DNA of 64,000 nucleotides from Micromonospora musae (GTDB lineage Bacteria; Actinomycetota; Actinomycetes; Mycobacteriales; Micromonosporaceae). The translations under genes and the position numbers were made by a program. How positions within the stretch are numbered: position 1 is the stretch's first letter; every line of letters starts with the position of its first letter. Shown piece after piece: positions 1 through 10,503 of this stretch. Where the stretch lies: positions 1 to 64,000 of the forward strand of contig NZ_RAZT01000006.1 of NCBI RefSeq assembly GCF_003626635.1, read 5' to 3'. The notes under the pieces are model-generated. The model was not told the origin of the DNA. It saw only the letters and a program-made list of their open reading frames with translations, and made no database searches.

Positions 1-160
1 TTTTTTTTTTTCAACACAACGCGGCCAGCCGAGGTGGGTGTCTCGGGCTGGGGTCCAGGCGGTTCCCCTCCCCTCCCCCCCCCCGGGCGGGGCCGGCCGC
101 CCCCCCCCCCCCCCGGGCCCGCCGGGGGGGGGGGGGGGGGGGGGAGTCCAAGACGCGCAT
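1..160. other. Low-complexity contig end
   Basis: A poly-T run (1-11) is followed by long C and G homopolymers, including a C run near 100-114 and a G run near 124-144. No codon structure or motif is visible. This looks like a degraded read or assembly end rather than biology, so base calls here should not be trusted. Confidence 0.7.
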
Positions 161-315
161 CGTGGGCCGAGCGCCACTGTTCGTGGATGACCGCCGGGCC
201 CGCCCGTGGAGCTCCTGCGGCGCGACCCGCGACCCCCCGGGCGTCGCGGCCACAGACCGCCCGTCTTGCCCACGAATTGCGTACCGACTGCTCAGGTCCT
301 GCCCAAGTCCGTTTG

Positions 316-350
316 TTGATCATGCTCTGTCCTCACCGGACAATGATCAA
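316..350 (+). promoter_or_regulatory. Inverted repeat and candidate promoter upstream of the subtilisin gene
   Basis: Arms TTGATCAT (316-323) and ATGATCAA (343-350) form a perfect 8-bp inverted repeat with 19 bp between. The arms sit on a TTGATC-17-GACAAT arrangement (316-321 and 339-344) that could serve as -35 and -10. A repressor here would cover the promoter. The leader to the start codon would be roughly 110 bases. Inference from spacing only. Confidence 0.35.
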
Positions 351-470
351 ATTCGTGTCGAGGCGCCGTCAGGTGCGGCGCGTTCCGCACGGGTCGGGCG
401 AGCTCGGGAGGACCCACGAGTCCGCTCGCCGGCACCGGAAACCGATCGGTGCCGCTGAAGTGGAGGAACG

Positions 471-3400
471 TTGTCAGAAAGACGCACACGCCGGGGCAGG
501 ATCGGGCTCACGATCCGTCCGGTGATCGCCGCAGCGGCGGCTGTCATCCTCGGCCTGACCGCACAACCGACGGTCGCCGAGGCGGCACCCGCACAGGCCG
601 CCGTGGACGGCCAGGTGCTCAAGGAGCTGTCGGCGAAGGGCAGCACGAGCTTCCTGGTCTACCTGAAGGACCAGGCGAAGCTGGACGCGACGGCGAGGCT
701 GCGCGGCGACGCCCGCGCCACGGAGGTGCACCAGCAGCTCACCAGCACCGCCGACCGCACCCAGGCCGGGCTGCGCGGCGTCCTCACGCAGCGCAAGGCG
801 CGGTACACCTCGTACTGGATCGCCAACGCGCTTCAGGTCGACGGCGACAAGGCCCTGCTGGACCTGATCGCCGCCCGACCCGAGGTCGCCCGGATCGACC
901 CGGTGCGGTCGTACCCCCTGGTCGAGCCCGAGCAGGCGAAGGTCGGCACGAAGGCCGCCGCGGCGACCGAGTGGGGCGTGGCCAGCATCGAGGCGCCGCA
1001 GGTCTGGGACGAGTTCAGCGACCGCGGCGAGGGCATCGTGGTCGCCAACATCGACGGCGGTGTCCAGTACGACCACCCGGCGCTGGTCGGGAAGTACCGG
1101 GGCAACAACGGCGACGGCACCTTCTCCCACGACTACAACTGGTACGACCCGACCAACGTCTGCCAGCAGTTCGAGCCGTGCGACACCGGCGGCCACGGCA
1201 CCCACACCATGGGGACCATGGTCGGTGACGGCGGCGCCGGCAACCAGATCGGTGTCGCCCCCGGAGCCACCTGGATCGCCGCGAAGGGCTGCGAGCGCGA
1301 GTGGTGCTCGGACGCCTCGCTGCTCCTCGCCGGCCAGTGGATTCTCGCGCCGACCGACCGTAACGGGCAGAACCCCCGCCCGGACCTGCGGCCGGACATC
1401 GTCAACAACTCGTGGGGCGGCGGCCAGGGCAACCTCTGGTACAAGCAGACCGTCGACGCGTGGCGCGCCGCGGGCATCTTCCCCGTCTTCTCCGCGGGCA
1501 ACTCCGGTCCGGCCTGCGACACCGCGAACACCCCGGGCGACTACCCGCAGTCGTACGCGGTCGGCGGCTACAACTCGGCCAACCAGGTCTACCAGTACTC
1601 CAGTCGGGGCAGCTCGGGGGTGGACGGCGGCATCAAGCCGAACATCTCCGCGCCCGGCGAGGACGTACGGTCGAGCTGGCCCGGCGGCGGGTACGCGACG
1701 CTCAGCGGAACGTCGATGGCCGCGCCGCACGTCTCCGGGACGGTGGCGCTGCTCTGGTCCGCCGCGCCGAACCTGCACCGTGACCTCGCCGCCACCGAGA
1801 AGCTGCTCGACGAGACCGCCGTCGACGTCGACGCGACCGAGTGCGGTGGCACCGCCGCCGACAACAACGTCTTCGGCGAGGGGCGGCTCAACGCCTACCA
1901 GGCGGTGACGAAGGCGCCGCGCGGAGCCGTCGGACGGGTGACCGGCCGGGTCACCGACTCGGCCTCGGACGAGCCGCTGAGCGGCGTCCAGATCAGCTCC
2001 GGCGACACGCGGGCGGTCACCGGCGCCGGCGGCGACTACACGCTGGTGCTGCCGGTCGGCGAGCAGACGGTGACGGCCGGCGCGTACGGCTACGGAAGCC
2101 GGAGTGTCACGGTGACCGTGCCCGCGACGGGCGCCGTCACGGCGAACTTCACGCTGGACCCGCCGTCGATGGTGACCGTCTCGGGTCGGGTGACCGACGG
2201 GTCCGGTCACGGCTGGCCGCTCTACGCAAACATCACGGTGGCCGGTCGTCCCGGCGGCCCGATCTTCACCGACCCGATCACCGGCAGGTACTCCTTCACG
2301 GTGCCAGCCGACAGCACCTACACCGTGGAGACCACCGCGCGCTACCCCGGGTACCGGAAGGACACCCGCAGCGTGCAGGTGGCCGACGCGGCGAAGACCG
2401 TCAACATCAAGGTCCCGGTCGACCACGGCTGCACCGCCGGCGGCTACTCCGACGCCTTCTCCGGCCCGCTGTTCGGGACGGAGACGTTCGACGGCGACGC
2501 CGTGCCGCAGGGCTGGTCGGTGGTCAACCGGACGCAGTTCCCGGGGTGGACCTTCAACGACCCGGGACGCCGGGGCAACCAGACCGGCGGCAGCGGCAAC
2601 TTCGCGATCGTCGACAGCATCTCCCAGGGGCTCGACGCGCGGCAGGACACCGACCTGATCTCCCCCGCCTTCGACCTGCGAACCGCCCGGGCGCCGTACC
2701 TGCGCTTCAACAGTGACCTCTACGCGACGGCGGGCGATGACGTCGGCGACATCGACGTCACCACCGACGGCGGCAAGACCTGGACCAACGTCTGGCACGG
2801 GGACGACTGGCGACGCGGCCCGACCCAGGAGCTGGTCCCGCTCGAACCGGCCGCCGGCAAGGCCAACGTTCAGGTGCGGTTCCGCTACCGCGCGAACTTC
2901 GGCTGGTGGTGGGCGGTCGACAACGTCGAGCTGATCGACCGGTCCTGCACCCCGACCCCCGCCGCCCTCGTCGCCGGTTTCGTCACCGACAAGAACACCG
3001 GGGAGGGCCTCGACGGCGTCACCGTCGTCAGCCCGGACGCACCGGCGGAGCAGACGCAGACCGAGGCGACGCCGGAGGACCCGAACATCTCCGACGGGTT
3101 CTACTGGTTCCTCTCCACGCTGACCGGCACCCACCCGTTGCGGGCGAGTCAGCGGCCGTACCAGCCGCTGGCCAAGGACGTCGAGGTCACCGCGGACCGG
3201 CTGAACAAGGCGAACTTCGCCCTCACGGCGGGTCGGCTCACCGTGAGCCAGACGAACATCGAGCTGAACCAGCCATACGGTGCCACCCGCAGCACCACGG
3301 TGACGCTCAAGAACACCGGCAGCGCCCCGGTGACGGTCGAGACGCTGGCCCGAGCGGGCCAGTTCGAGGTGCTCGGCCGCAAGGGGGCGCCGCTGGCGCA

Positions 3401-4895
3401 ACGGCAGGTCCCCACCGCCAGCAAGGCCATGAACGGGATCGCGGCCGGCCACGACGCCAAGGCCGCGGCCACCGCGTCCGCGACAGCGGCGGGTGATCTG
3501 GCCTGGAGTCGAATCGCCAGCGCTCCGGCCCAGGTCTACGACAACGCCGCCGTCACCATCGGCGGCAAGGTCTACTCCGTCGGTGGTGGTGCCGGCACCG
3601 GCACCGAGCGTTCGACCTGGGTCTACGACCCGGCGACGAACCTCTGGACCGGCCTGCCGCTGATGCCCCGGGGCCGCAGCGCGCCCTCGGCCGTGGCGGT
3701 GGACGGCAAGATCTACGTCCTCGGCGGATGGAACGCCAGCGGCGCGCCGGTGCCCACGGTGGACGTGTTCGATCCGGCGACGAACAACTGGAGCACCCTC
3801 GTCGGGGTCTCCAACCCGGCGCCCCGCGCGGCGGCCGGCACCGCACTCGTCGACGGCCGGATCGTCGTCGTGGGCGGTTGCGCGGACGGCAACTGCGCGG
3901 GCACCAGGAACGTCGTCGTCTTCGACCCACACACCCGTACGTTCACCACCGGGGCCGACTACCCGCTGCCGGTGGCGTACCTGCCGTGCGGTGGTGTCGG
4001 CGGCGGCATCTACTGCGCCGGTGGGATCGACACGATGCCGTACCGCGACACCTACGGCTACGACCTGGCGGCCGACGCGTGGACCCGCCTGCCCGACCTG
4101 CCGATCGGCCTGTGGGGTTCACCGAACACCGTCGCCGGTGGCCTGCTGATCCTCGCGGGCGGGATGTCCGAGAACTCCACGGTCACCAACCGCACGGTGG
4201 CGTACGACCCGACCACCAGAGCGTGGCGGGACCTGCCGAACACCCAGGTCGCCGTCTACCGCGGCGCGATGGCGTGCGGGGTCTACAAGATCGGAGGCGG
4301 TAGTGACCTGGTGACCGCCGAGTCCGAGCGGTTGAGCGGTCTCGGCGACTGTGGCGCGAGCGGTGTGCCGTGGCTCGACGTCACGCCCGGTGATCTCACC
4401 CTGGCTCCGGGCGCCTCGAAGAAGGTCACCGTCACGGTGACCGCGACCCCCGGCACGGGTATCGGGCAGCCCGGCACCTACCGGGCGGAGTTCGGGTTCA
4501 CCACCGACACCCCGTACCCGGTGCCGGCGGTCGAGGTCGAGGCCGGGGTCGCCGCCCCCGCCGACTGGGGCAAGATCCAGGGCAGGGTGAGCGGTCGCAG
4601 CTGCGACGGAAGCGTGTCCGGCGTCGGGGCGACGGTACGCCTCGATCTCGTGGGCAGCGGCGGCAGGACGGGCTACACCGTCGTCGCCGACGCCGACGGC
4701 CGGTACGTCTACTGGCTGCCGGCCGGGAAGTACCAGGTCACCGTCGCCAAGGACGGGTGGACGCCGAAGGTGAAGCGGCAGACGGTGAGCGAAGGGGTGA
4801 CGTCGACGTACGACGTCGTCCTCGATGCGGTCTCGGCCTGCCGGACGGGGTCGACGCCGGCGGGACGCCTGCACGGCGTGTTCCGGCGGATATGA
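471..4895 (+). CDS. Secreted multidomain subtilisin-like serine protease (S8) with kelch repeats
   Basis: A 1474-residue exported protease. The TTG start is chosen because GGAGG lies five bases upstream. Residues 1-40 form a signal peptide, followed by an I9-like propeptide (about 45-150). The S8 domain (about 170-480) shows the catalytic triad Asp195 (NIDGG), His242 (GHGTH) and Ser415 (GTSMAAPH), with oxyanion Asn344 (SAGNSG). Downstream are carboxypeptidase-regulatory-like sandwiches (about 490-650), an immune-inhibitor/MAM-like module (about 665-830), another sandwich, a kelch-type propeller (about 1015-1290) and a final sandwich. All catalytic residues are present, so it should be active outside the cell on protein substrates. 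It is much longer than a typical subtilisin (about 400 residues); the extra modules probably bind substrate or surface. Monocistronic, closed by a hairpin. Confidence 0.93.
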   Translation: MSERRTRRGRIGLTIRPVIAAAAAVILGLTAQPTVAEAAPAQAAVDGQVLKELSAKGSTSFLVYLKDQAKLDATARLRGDARATEVHQQLTSTADRTQAGLRGVLTQRKARYTSYWIANALQVDGDKALLDLIAARPEVARIDPVRSYPLVEPEQAKVGTKAAAATEWGVASIEAPQVWDEFSDRGEGIVVANIDGGVQYDHPALVGKYRGNNGDGTFSHDYNWYDPTNVCQQFEPCDTGGHGTHTMGTMVGDGGAGNQIGVAPGATWIAAKGCEREWCSDASLLLAGQWILAPTDRNGQNPRPDLRPDIVNNSWGGGQGNLWYKQTVDAWRAAGIFPVFSAGNSGPACDTANTPGDYPQSYAVGGYNSANQVYQYSSRGSSGVDGGIKPNISAPGEDVRSSWPGGGYATLSGTSMAAPHVSGTVALLWSAAPNLHRDLAATEKLLDETAVDVDATECGGTAADNNVFGEGRLNAYQAVTKAPRGAVGRVTGRVTDSASDEPLSGVQISSGDTRAVTGAGGDYTLVLPVGEQTVTAGAYGYGSRSVTVTVPATGAVTANFTLDPPSMVTVSGRVTDGSGHGWPLYANITVAGRPGGPIFTDPITGRYSFTVPADSTYTVETTARYPGYRKDTRSVQVADAAKTVNIKVPVDHGCTAGGYSDAFSGPLFGTETFDGDAVPQGWSVVNRTQFPGWTFNDPGRRGNQTGGSGNFAIVDSISQGLDARQDTDLISPAFDLRTARAPYLRFNSDLYATAGDDVGDIDVTTDGGKTWTNVWHGDDWRRGPTQELVPLEPAAGKANVQVRFRYRANFGWWWAVDNVELIDRSCTPTPAALVAGFVTDKNTGEGLDGVTVVSPDAPAEQTQTEATPEDPNISDGFYWFLSTLTGTHPLRASQRPYQPLAKDVEVTADRLNKANFALTAGRLTVSQTNIELNQPYGATRSTTVTLKNTGSAPVTVETLARAGQFEVLGRKGAPLAQRQVPTASKAMNGIAAGHDAKAAATASATAAGDLAWSRIASAPAQVYDNAAVTIGGKVYSVGGGAGTGTERSTWVYDPATNLWTGLPLMPRGRSAPSAVAVDGKIYVLGGWNASGAPVPTVDVFDPATNNWSTLVGVSNPAPRAAAGTALVDGRIVVVGGCADGNCAGTRNVVVFDPHTRTFTTGADYPLPVAYLPCGGVGGGIYCAGGIDTMPYRDTYGYDLAADAWTRLPDLPIGLWGSPNTVAGGLLILAGGMSENSTVTNRTVAYDPTTRAWRDLPNTQVAVYRGAMACGVYKIGGGSDLVTAESERLSGLGDCGASGVPWLDVTPGDLTLAPGASKKVTVTVTATPGTGIGQPGTYRAEFGFTTDTPYPVPAVEVEAGVAAPADWGKIQGRVSGRSCDGSVSGVGATVRLDLVGSGGRTGYTVVADADGRYVYWLPAGKYQVTVAKDGWTPKVKRQTVSEGVTSTYDVVLDAVSACRTGSTPAGRLHGVFRRI

Positions 4896-4901
4896 GACAG
4901 C

Positions 4902-4938
4902 GGTGGCCGCCGGACCTCGATCCGGTCCGGCGGCCACC
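4902..4938 (+). terminator. Hairpin terminator after the subtilisin gene
   Basis: A perfect 15-bp stem (arms 4902-4916 and 4924-4938) with a 7-base loop begins seven bases after the stop codon. There is no U-tract, as is common for actinomycete terminators. Confidence 0.75.
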
Positions 4939-5222
4939 GGCTGTTGGCAGCGCCAGATCGCCGTTCGTACTGGCGATTCTCGGTCCACGCGGCACGGTCA
5001 ACCGCCAACGGTGAGCTGCGCATCGACCGCAATCGTCTCATTACCGCGAATACCGTGACGAAACCCCGGCCGACGGACGCCCTTGATTGCGCGAGCTGAG
5101 GCTAAGAGCTGGCCAACATCACCCGGTACGAAGCGTCTGCGGCTACTTGACCACGCACCGCCCACAGTAGTCCGAGGATGAACTCCGACTTCGGGAGCCC
5201 ACACAACCCAAAGTCCATCTTG

Positions 5223-5234
5223 TACGGTGTCGAC
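5223..5234 (+). promoter_or_regulatory. Candidate -10 element giving a leaderless start
   Basis: TACGGT at 5223-5228, preceded by TG, fits the actinobacterial TAnnnT -10. Its downstream edge lies seven bases before the ATG at 5235, so transcription would begin at the start codon. No clear -35 is seen. The remaining intergenic stretch 4939-5222 holds nothing else I can support. Confidence 0.4.
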
Positions 5235-8200
5235 ATGGATAGTCGCGCGCAGGTCCCCTCTCCAGGCGATATCGCTAGAAGAATCCGCCAGCGTACCGCC
5301 AACTCGCCGGGCAGCTCTGCAACGACTTTCCATCATCTGCAGGACGTAGTGCGGCGCCCGGCAATCATGAATCCCGTGGAAACGGCCACGTCACTCGCCG
5401 ACGAAGCTAAGGACCTGGAGTGGATCATAGATCAACTCGGGCTGAAATCGTTGTCCGAGGCCCTCATCGACTGTTTCAGGCGAGATGAGGCGAGTCCGCT
5501 GGCGGCCCTGCTCAGCGCCGACGCCTCTGCGTCCGAAGTGGTTGGCCTCTGGGAACAGCATCTGAACAGCGGCCGCATGAGCGTGCTGGAGATGCTGGCG
5601 TTCGAACGCTGGTTCTCGTTGCACCCCAGCGCGATCGCAATGGATCTGCCGGGCGGCATGCAGTTCGAGAAGACGCTCCACGTCTGCCGCCAGCACGTAG
5701 GGCTCGCTCTGTATGAACATGCTCGGGATGTGAATTGGCGGCGCCCGTTCGTATTTACGAGAACGCTCGCTCTGGCGCGAGAGTACCTTCAACGAGTGGT
5801 CGCAGAGGCTCATCTCACCAACGAGCGCACACGCAACCAGTTCCTCGGCAAGACCGCCGTGGCAACGGTTCTCATTTCACGCTTCGAAGACTGTCAAGAG
5901 GAGACGCTCCGCGAAGCGATCGAACTCCTCAAAATTTCGATAAGTTCGGGAAATCCTCCACAGGATGCGACGCCGTACCTCCTGGAGGGAGTGATTCGCC
6001 TCTACGATCTCACTGGTGATGTCAACCTACTCCTTGACGTGAAGGACACAAGCCAGGTAGATCCGGCCTACCAACCGCGCGTCGCCCACTTCCTAAATAT
6101 GGCCGAGATTTGGCTGCGCCTTGCAGAAAGAGCAAGATCACATGGCGTAATACAGGTCTGCCTCGAACGAGCCGACCTAAACCTAGAGCAAGCCGGCGAG
6201 TCACATCCGACGGAATCCACGGACCGAGTCCGTCAGGCAATTCTGTCGACTTTCCTCGAAGCACTAAGGGATTCCGGTTGGCAGCGGCATCCCAGCGTGA
6301 CGATTCGCTATCTGCGAACGCCGTTCGGGCTTGCCGAGCACGCTCGTGACCACCTTCTCCTCGAGGGAAACGACGCCGGGTTACACATGGTCGATCGACT
6401 GATTGCAGAGCTGACCACCCTGATGGATTCAATCCGAGGCGAGCCCATTTGCAGACGAGTGCTCGCCGATCTGCTGAGTGCCGTGTCCGTATCCTCCGCC
6501 GTTCCGTCCGACCGAAGAATATCGGCATTGCGGGAGGCGATCAGAATCAGGTACGGGAACAACTCGCCATTGACCGATGAGGCAAGCCGGATACGCCAGG
6601 GCGACGATCTGATTCGCCTGGGCGCGCTGACCGGCGACCAGAAAGTGAGAAGAGACGGCGTCCTGCAGTTGTTGAGGGAGGTATCTGCCGACACCAGTTC
6701 GTGCAATCCGCTCGTGATCCTCGGGAGGGACATCGAAACCAACGGCCCCATTCTCGAGTCCGAACTGAAAGATATCGAACGCCACCTCGAGGGGCAGCCG
6801 GGCTACCGGTTGTCGCTCCGGGCGATCGCAAGCGGCGACAGCACGTCCCTCTACCGATCGGCTGCGGCGCGCGCGATCAGAAGTCCCGATGTACGCCATC
6901 GCCATCTCGGGGGCCGCAGCAATGCTCTGACAGTCGAAGACCACCTCGGCCTGTCGACCGACACGTTTGTTTTTAAGCGGACAAGGTTTCGAAGCTGCCA
7001 ACTCGAGCTACGCCGAGCAGAACTAATCGAAGAGACATTAAGGCGCGACGCCCTTGGAGATCGTTATGGCTTGGTGGACCACATTGCGGTCTTGGAAGAG
7101 GAGCTTCCCGCCCTGGAGAACGATCTGCGGTCCGTCATGACCGTACGGCGATTTGCTCGCGGCTCCTCACTCGCCAACATTGGGTCGGAGGAACCCTCAC
7201 TTGCAATAGCACGGCTCACGTCTACTGCTCGATACCTCGCACATATTCATGCGATCGAGCGCAAGGTGGACGATACTCCGAGCGGCATGCGAAAGGAGCT
7301 GAAGACAAAAGAGGTGGGACGATGGCTCAAAGTCATCGTCGACAAGCCAGGCGATCGTTCGCAATTTGACCGCTGGTGGGACCTGGTCCGGGCGCTGCCG
7401 TCGTTTCCCCGACGCGACGCCCACGCGTTCAACTGGATCGTGACGGACGAAGAGCAGATTCTCGCGGTAGATTTGGAGGCGGTCGGATGGCGGCCCGTCG
7501 GATACGAATTGGCGCAACTTACCGACGACGTCCCAATTCTGCCGTGCACACGCACTGGCTGGACACAACGACTCGCGATCTTGGCCGCCTACGGCGAAAC
7601 GCTCACCCAGCGCCAGATGAATGTCGGTGACGCCGACCTGCTTCAGGGCTACATCGCAGGACTTACAGCACGTGCCATCCGAGCCCTGTCGGATCCCTCC
7701 GGCAGCCACGGACTTCGACTCCACGGCCATAATCTGCTGCGGTTGATCGAGATGACGGCCGATCTGGAACCCGCACGTGACCTCGCCAGGGACATCAATC
7801 TTCTGTGGGCCCGACGACTGGGCGCACCAGCAGGGCTGACCATTCCCGATCTGGCTGATGCCCGACGAAAGCATATTAGCCGGGCCCTCGCCTTCCACCT
7901 CCGCCACAACCCTACGATCCCGAGGGACCGGGCGGGTTGGGCTCCGGTCGAGACGCTGACCAGTCAATTGCGGTCCGACGGCCTGCGGGTGTCCACCATC
8001 GACGTTTTGGCGGTTGCCGGAGCCATCGACGAGACCCGTTTTGAAAGCTCGGAGACGCATGTTCGTGCAATGTATGGCCATTCGGTGCACGTCGACATTT
8101 CTTATACGTCATCGGCGGAGAGGCCACAATTGTTCCACGCGACATCCATGCGGGCTCTCAACCAGATCTTTCAGGGCCAAGGCGGGCTGCGTCCGATGTC

Positions 8201-8420
8201 CAGACAGTGGGTCCACCTCTCCACCGAGTGGCGGAAGGCATTGCAAGCCGGAGGACGCAAAGGAAGCCCGATCCTCTTGGGCCTAGCCTCGGCCGAGCAG
8301 AGTGCCGCCACCTTCCACCATGCCGGGGGCTCCACATGGCTCGCGGAAGAGATCTCAGCGCCGCTGCTCACGATAATTCCGATCTTCGGAGTCTTCGAGT
8401 GGAGACTGACCAACAGATGA
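5235..8420 (+). CDS. Helical-repeat / APH-like kinase / KptA RNA 2'-phosphotransferase fusion
   Basis: A 1061-residue protein with no close match I can name as a whole. Residues 1 to about 545 look entirely helical and TPR-like. Residues about 560-800 resemble the aminoglycoside/choline kinase fold: a Gly-rich turn, FVFKR with Lys581, an E-rich helix near 596-600, a RYLAHIHAIE helix, a DAHAFN motif (Asp728, Asn733) in place of HxDxxxxN, and VDLE (Asp746) as metal ligand. Residues about 880-1055 match KptA/Tpt1: LRH (Arg890, His891), RAMYGHS (Arg944), FHATS (His968) and SRQWVHLS (Arg990), so the Arg-His-Arg-Arg tetrad is intact. KptA removes an RNA 2'-phosphate using NAD+. The gene stands alone and is visibly less GC-rich than its neighbours, suggesting transfer. 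The start is uncertain; ATG 5178 would add 19 residues but has its purine stretch too close. KptA call firm, kinase call probable, biological role unknown. Confidence 0.8.
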   Translation: MDSRAQVPSPGDIARRIRQRTANSPGSSATTFHHLQDVVRRPAIMNPVETATSLADEAKDLEWIIDQLGLKSLSEALIDCFRRDEASPLAALLSADASASEVVGLWEQHLNSGRMSVLEMLAFERWFSLHPSAIAMDLPGGMQFEKTLHVCRQHVGLALYEHARDVNWRRPFVFTRTLALAREYLQRVVAEAHLTNERTRNQFLGKTAVATVLISRFEDCQEETLREAIELLKISISSGNPPQDATPYLLEGVIRLYDLTGDVNLLLDVKDTSQVDPAYQPRVAHFLNMAEIWLRLAERARSHGVIQVCLERADLNLEQAGESHPTESTDRVRQAILSTFLEALRDSGWQRHPSVTIRYLRTPFGLAEHARDHLLLEGNDAGLHMVDRLIAELTTLMDSIRGEPICRRVLADLLSAVSVSSAVPSDRRISALREAIRIRYGNNSPLTDEASRIRQGDDLIRLGALTGDQKVRRDGVLQLLREVSADTSSCNPLVILGRDIETNGPILESELKDIERHLEGQPGYRLSLRAIASGDSTSLYRSAAARAIRSPDVRHRHLGGRSNALTVEDHLGLSTDTFVFKRTRFRSCQLELRRAELIEETLRRDALGDRYGLVDHIAVLEEELPALENDLRSVMTVRRFARGSSLANIGSEEPSLAIARLTSTARYLAHIHAIERKVDDTPSGMRKELKTKEVGRWLKVIVDKPGDRSQFDRWWDLVRALPSFPRRDAHAFNWIVTDEEQILAVDLEAVGWRPVGYELAQLTDDVPILPCTRTGWTQRLAILAAYGETLTQRQMNVGDADLLQGYIAGLTARAIRALSDPSGSHGLRLHGHNLLRLIEMTADLEPARDLARDINLLWARRLGAPAGLTIPDLADARRKHISRALAFHLRHNPTIPRDRAGWAPVETLTSQLRSDGLRVSTIDVLAVAGAIDETRFESSETHVRAMYGHSVHVDISYTSSAERPQLFHATSMRALNQIFQGQGGLRPMSRQWVHLSTEWRKALQAGGRKGSPILLGLASAEQSAATFHHAGGSTWLAEEISAPLLTIIPIFGVFEWRLTNR

Positions 8421-8543
8421 TTTTCGTCCCCATCCGTGATTAAGCTCGACACCGCAGTCGACCTGTTGCGGACTCGCCAGTCGCTCCCTCGGCTGATGTG
8501 CGAATGGCGACTGACTCCCTCATATGTTCAAGTTTCAGGCACA

Positions 8544-8570
8544 GGGCCGGTGCGCGGCACGCACCGGCCC
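8544..8570. terminator. Bidirectional terminator between convergent genes
   Basis: A perfect 11-bp stem (8544-8554 and 8560-8570) with a 5-base loop lies between the KptA fusion gene and the oppositely oriented rox gene, and could serve both. Confidence 0.7.
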
Positions 8571-8601
8571 GCCCACGCCTGGTCAAACCGCAACTGTGAA
8601 C

Positions 8602-10314
<1,713 letters not shown>

Positions 10315-10432
10315 TCAACGCGTCGTTCGTCCGCGAACGCACCGGGACACCTCGGCACCCGGCAGGACGTGCGCTGCCTCGGGGTGATCAGCGTGTTGGC
10401 CGGCAGATCAAGGGTCGCCCGGTGGAGGACCG

Positions 10433-10465
10433 GGTGCCGGAGCACGCGTGGCGTGCTCCGGCACC
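10433..10465 (-). terminator. Terminator of the ThuA/propeller gene
   Basis: A perfect 14-bp stem (10433-10446 and 10452-10465) with a 5-base loop lies about 40 bases beyond the stop codon of the minus-strand gene. Confidence 0.75.
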
Positions 10466-10503
10466 GGTCGGGAGCCGGCCGGCACCGGCTCGCCGTCATC
10501 ACC

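Noticed and set aside
474..3932. Long open frame (1152 codons) on the minus strand inside the protease gene
   Set aside because: Arg/Val/Ala/Gly-rich shadow of a high-GC gene, with no motif or ribosome binding site; the plus-strand protease has a full catalytic triad.
5235..8420. Ser/Thr protein kinase or aminoglycoside resistance gene
   Set aside because: The HxDxxxxN His is not conserved and no protein-kinase activation loop is seen; fusion to KptA and long repeats do not fit a drug-modifying enzyme.
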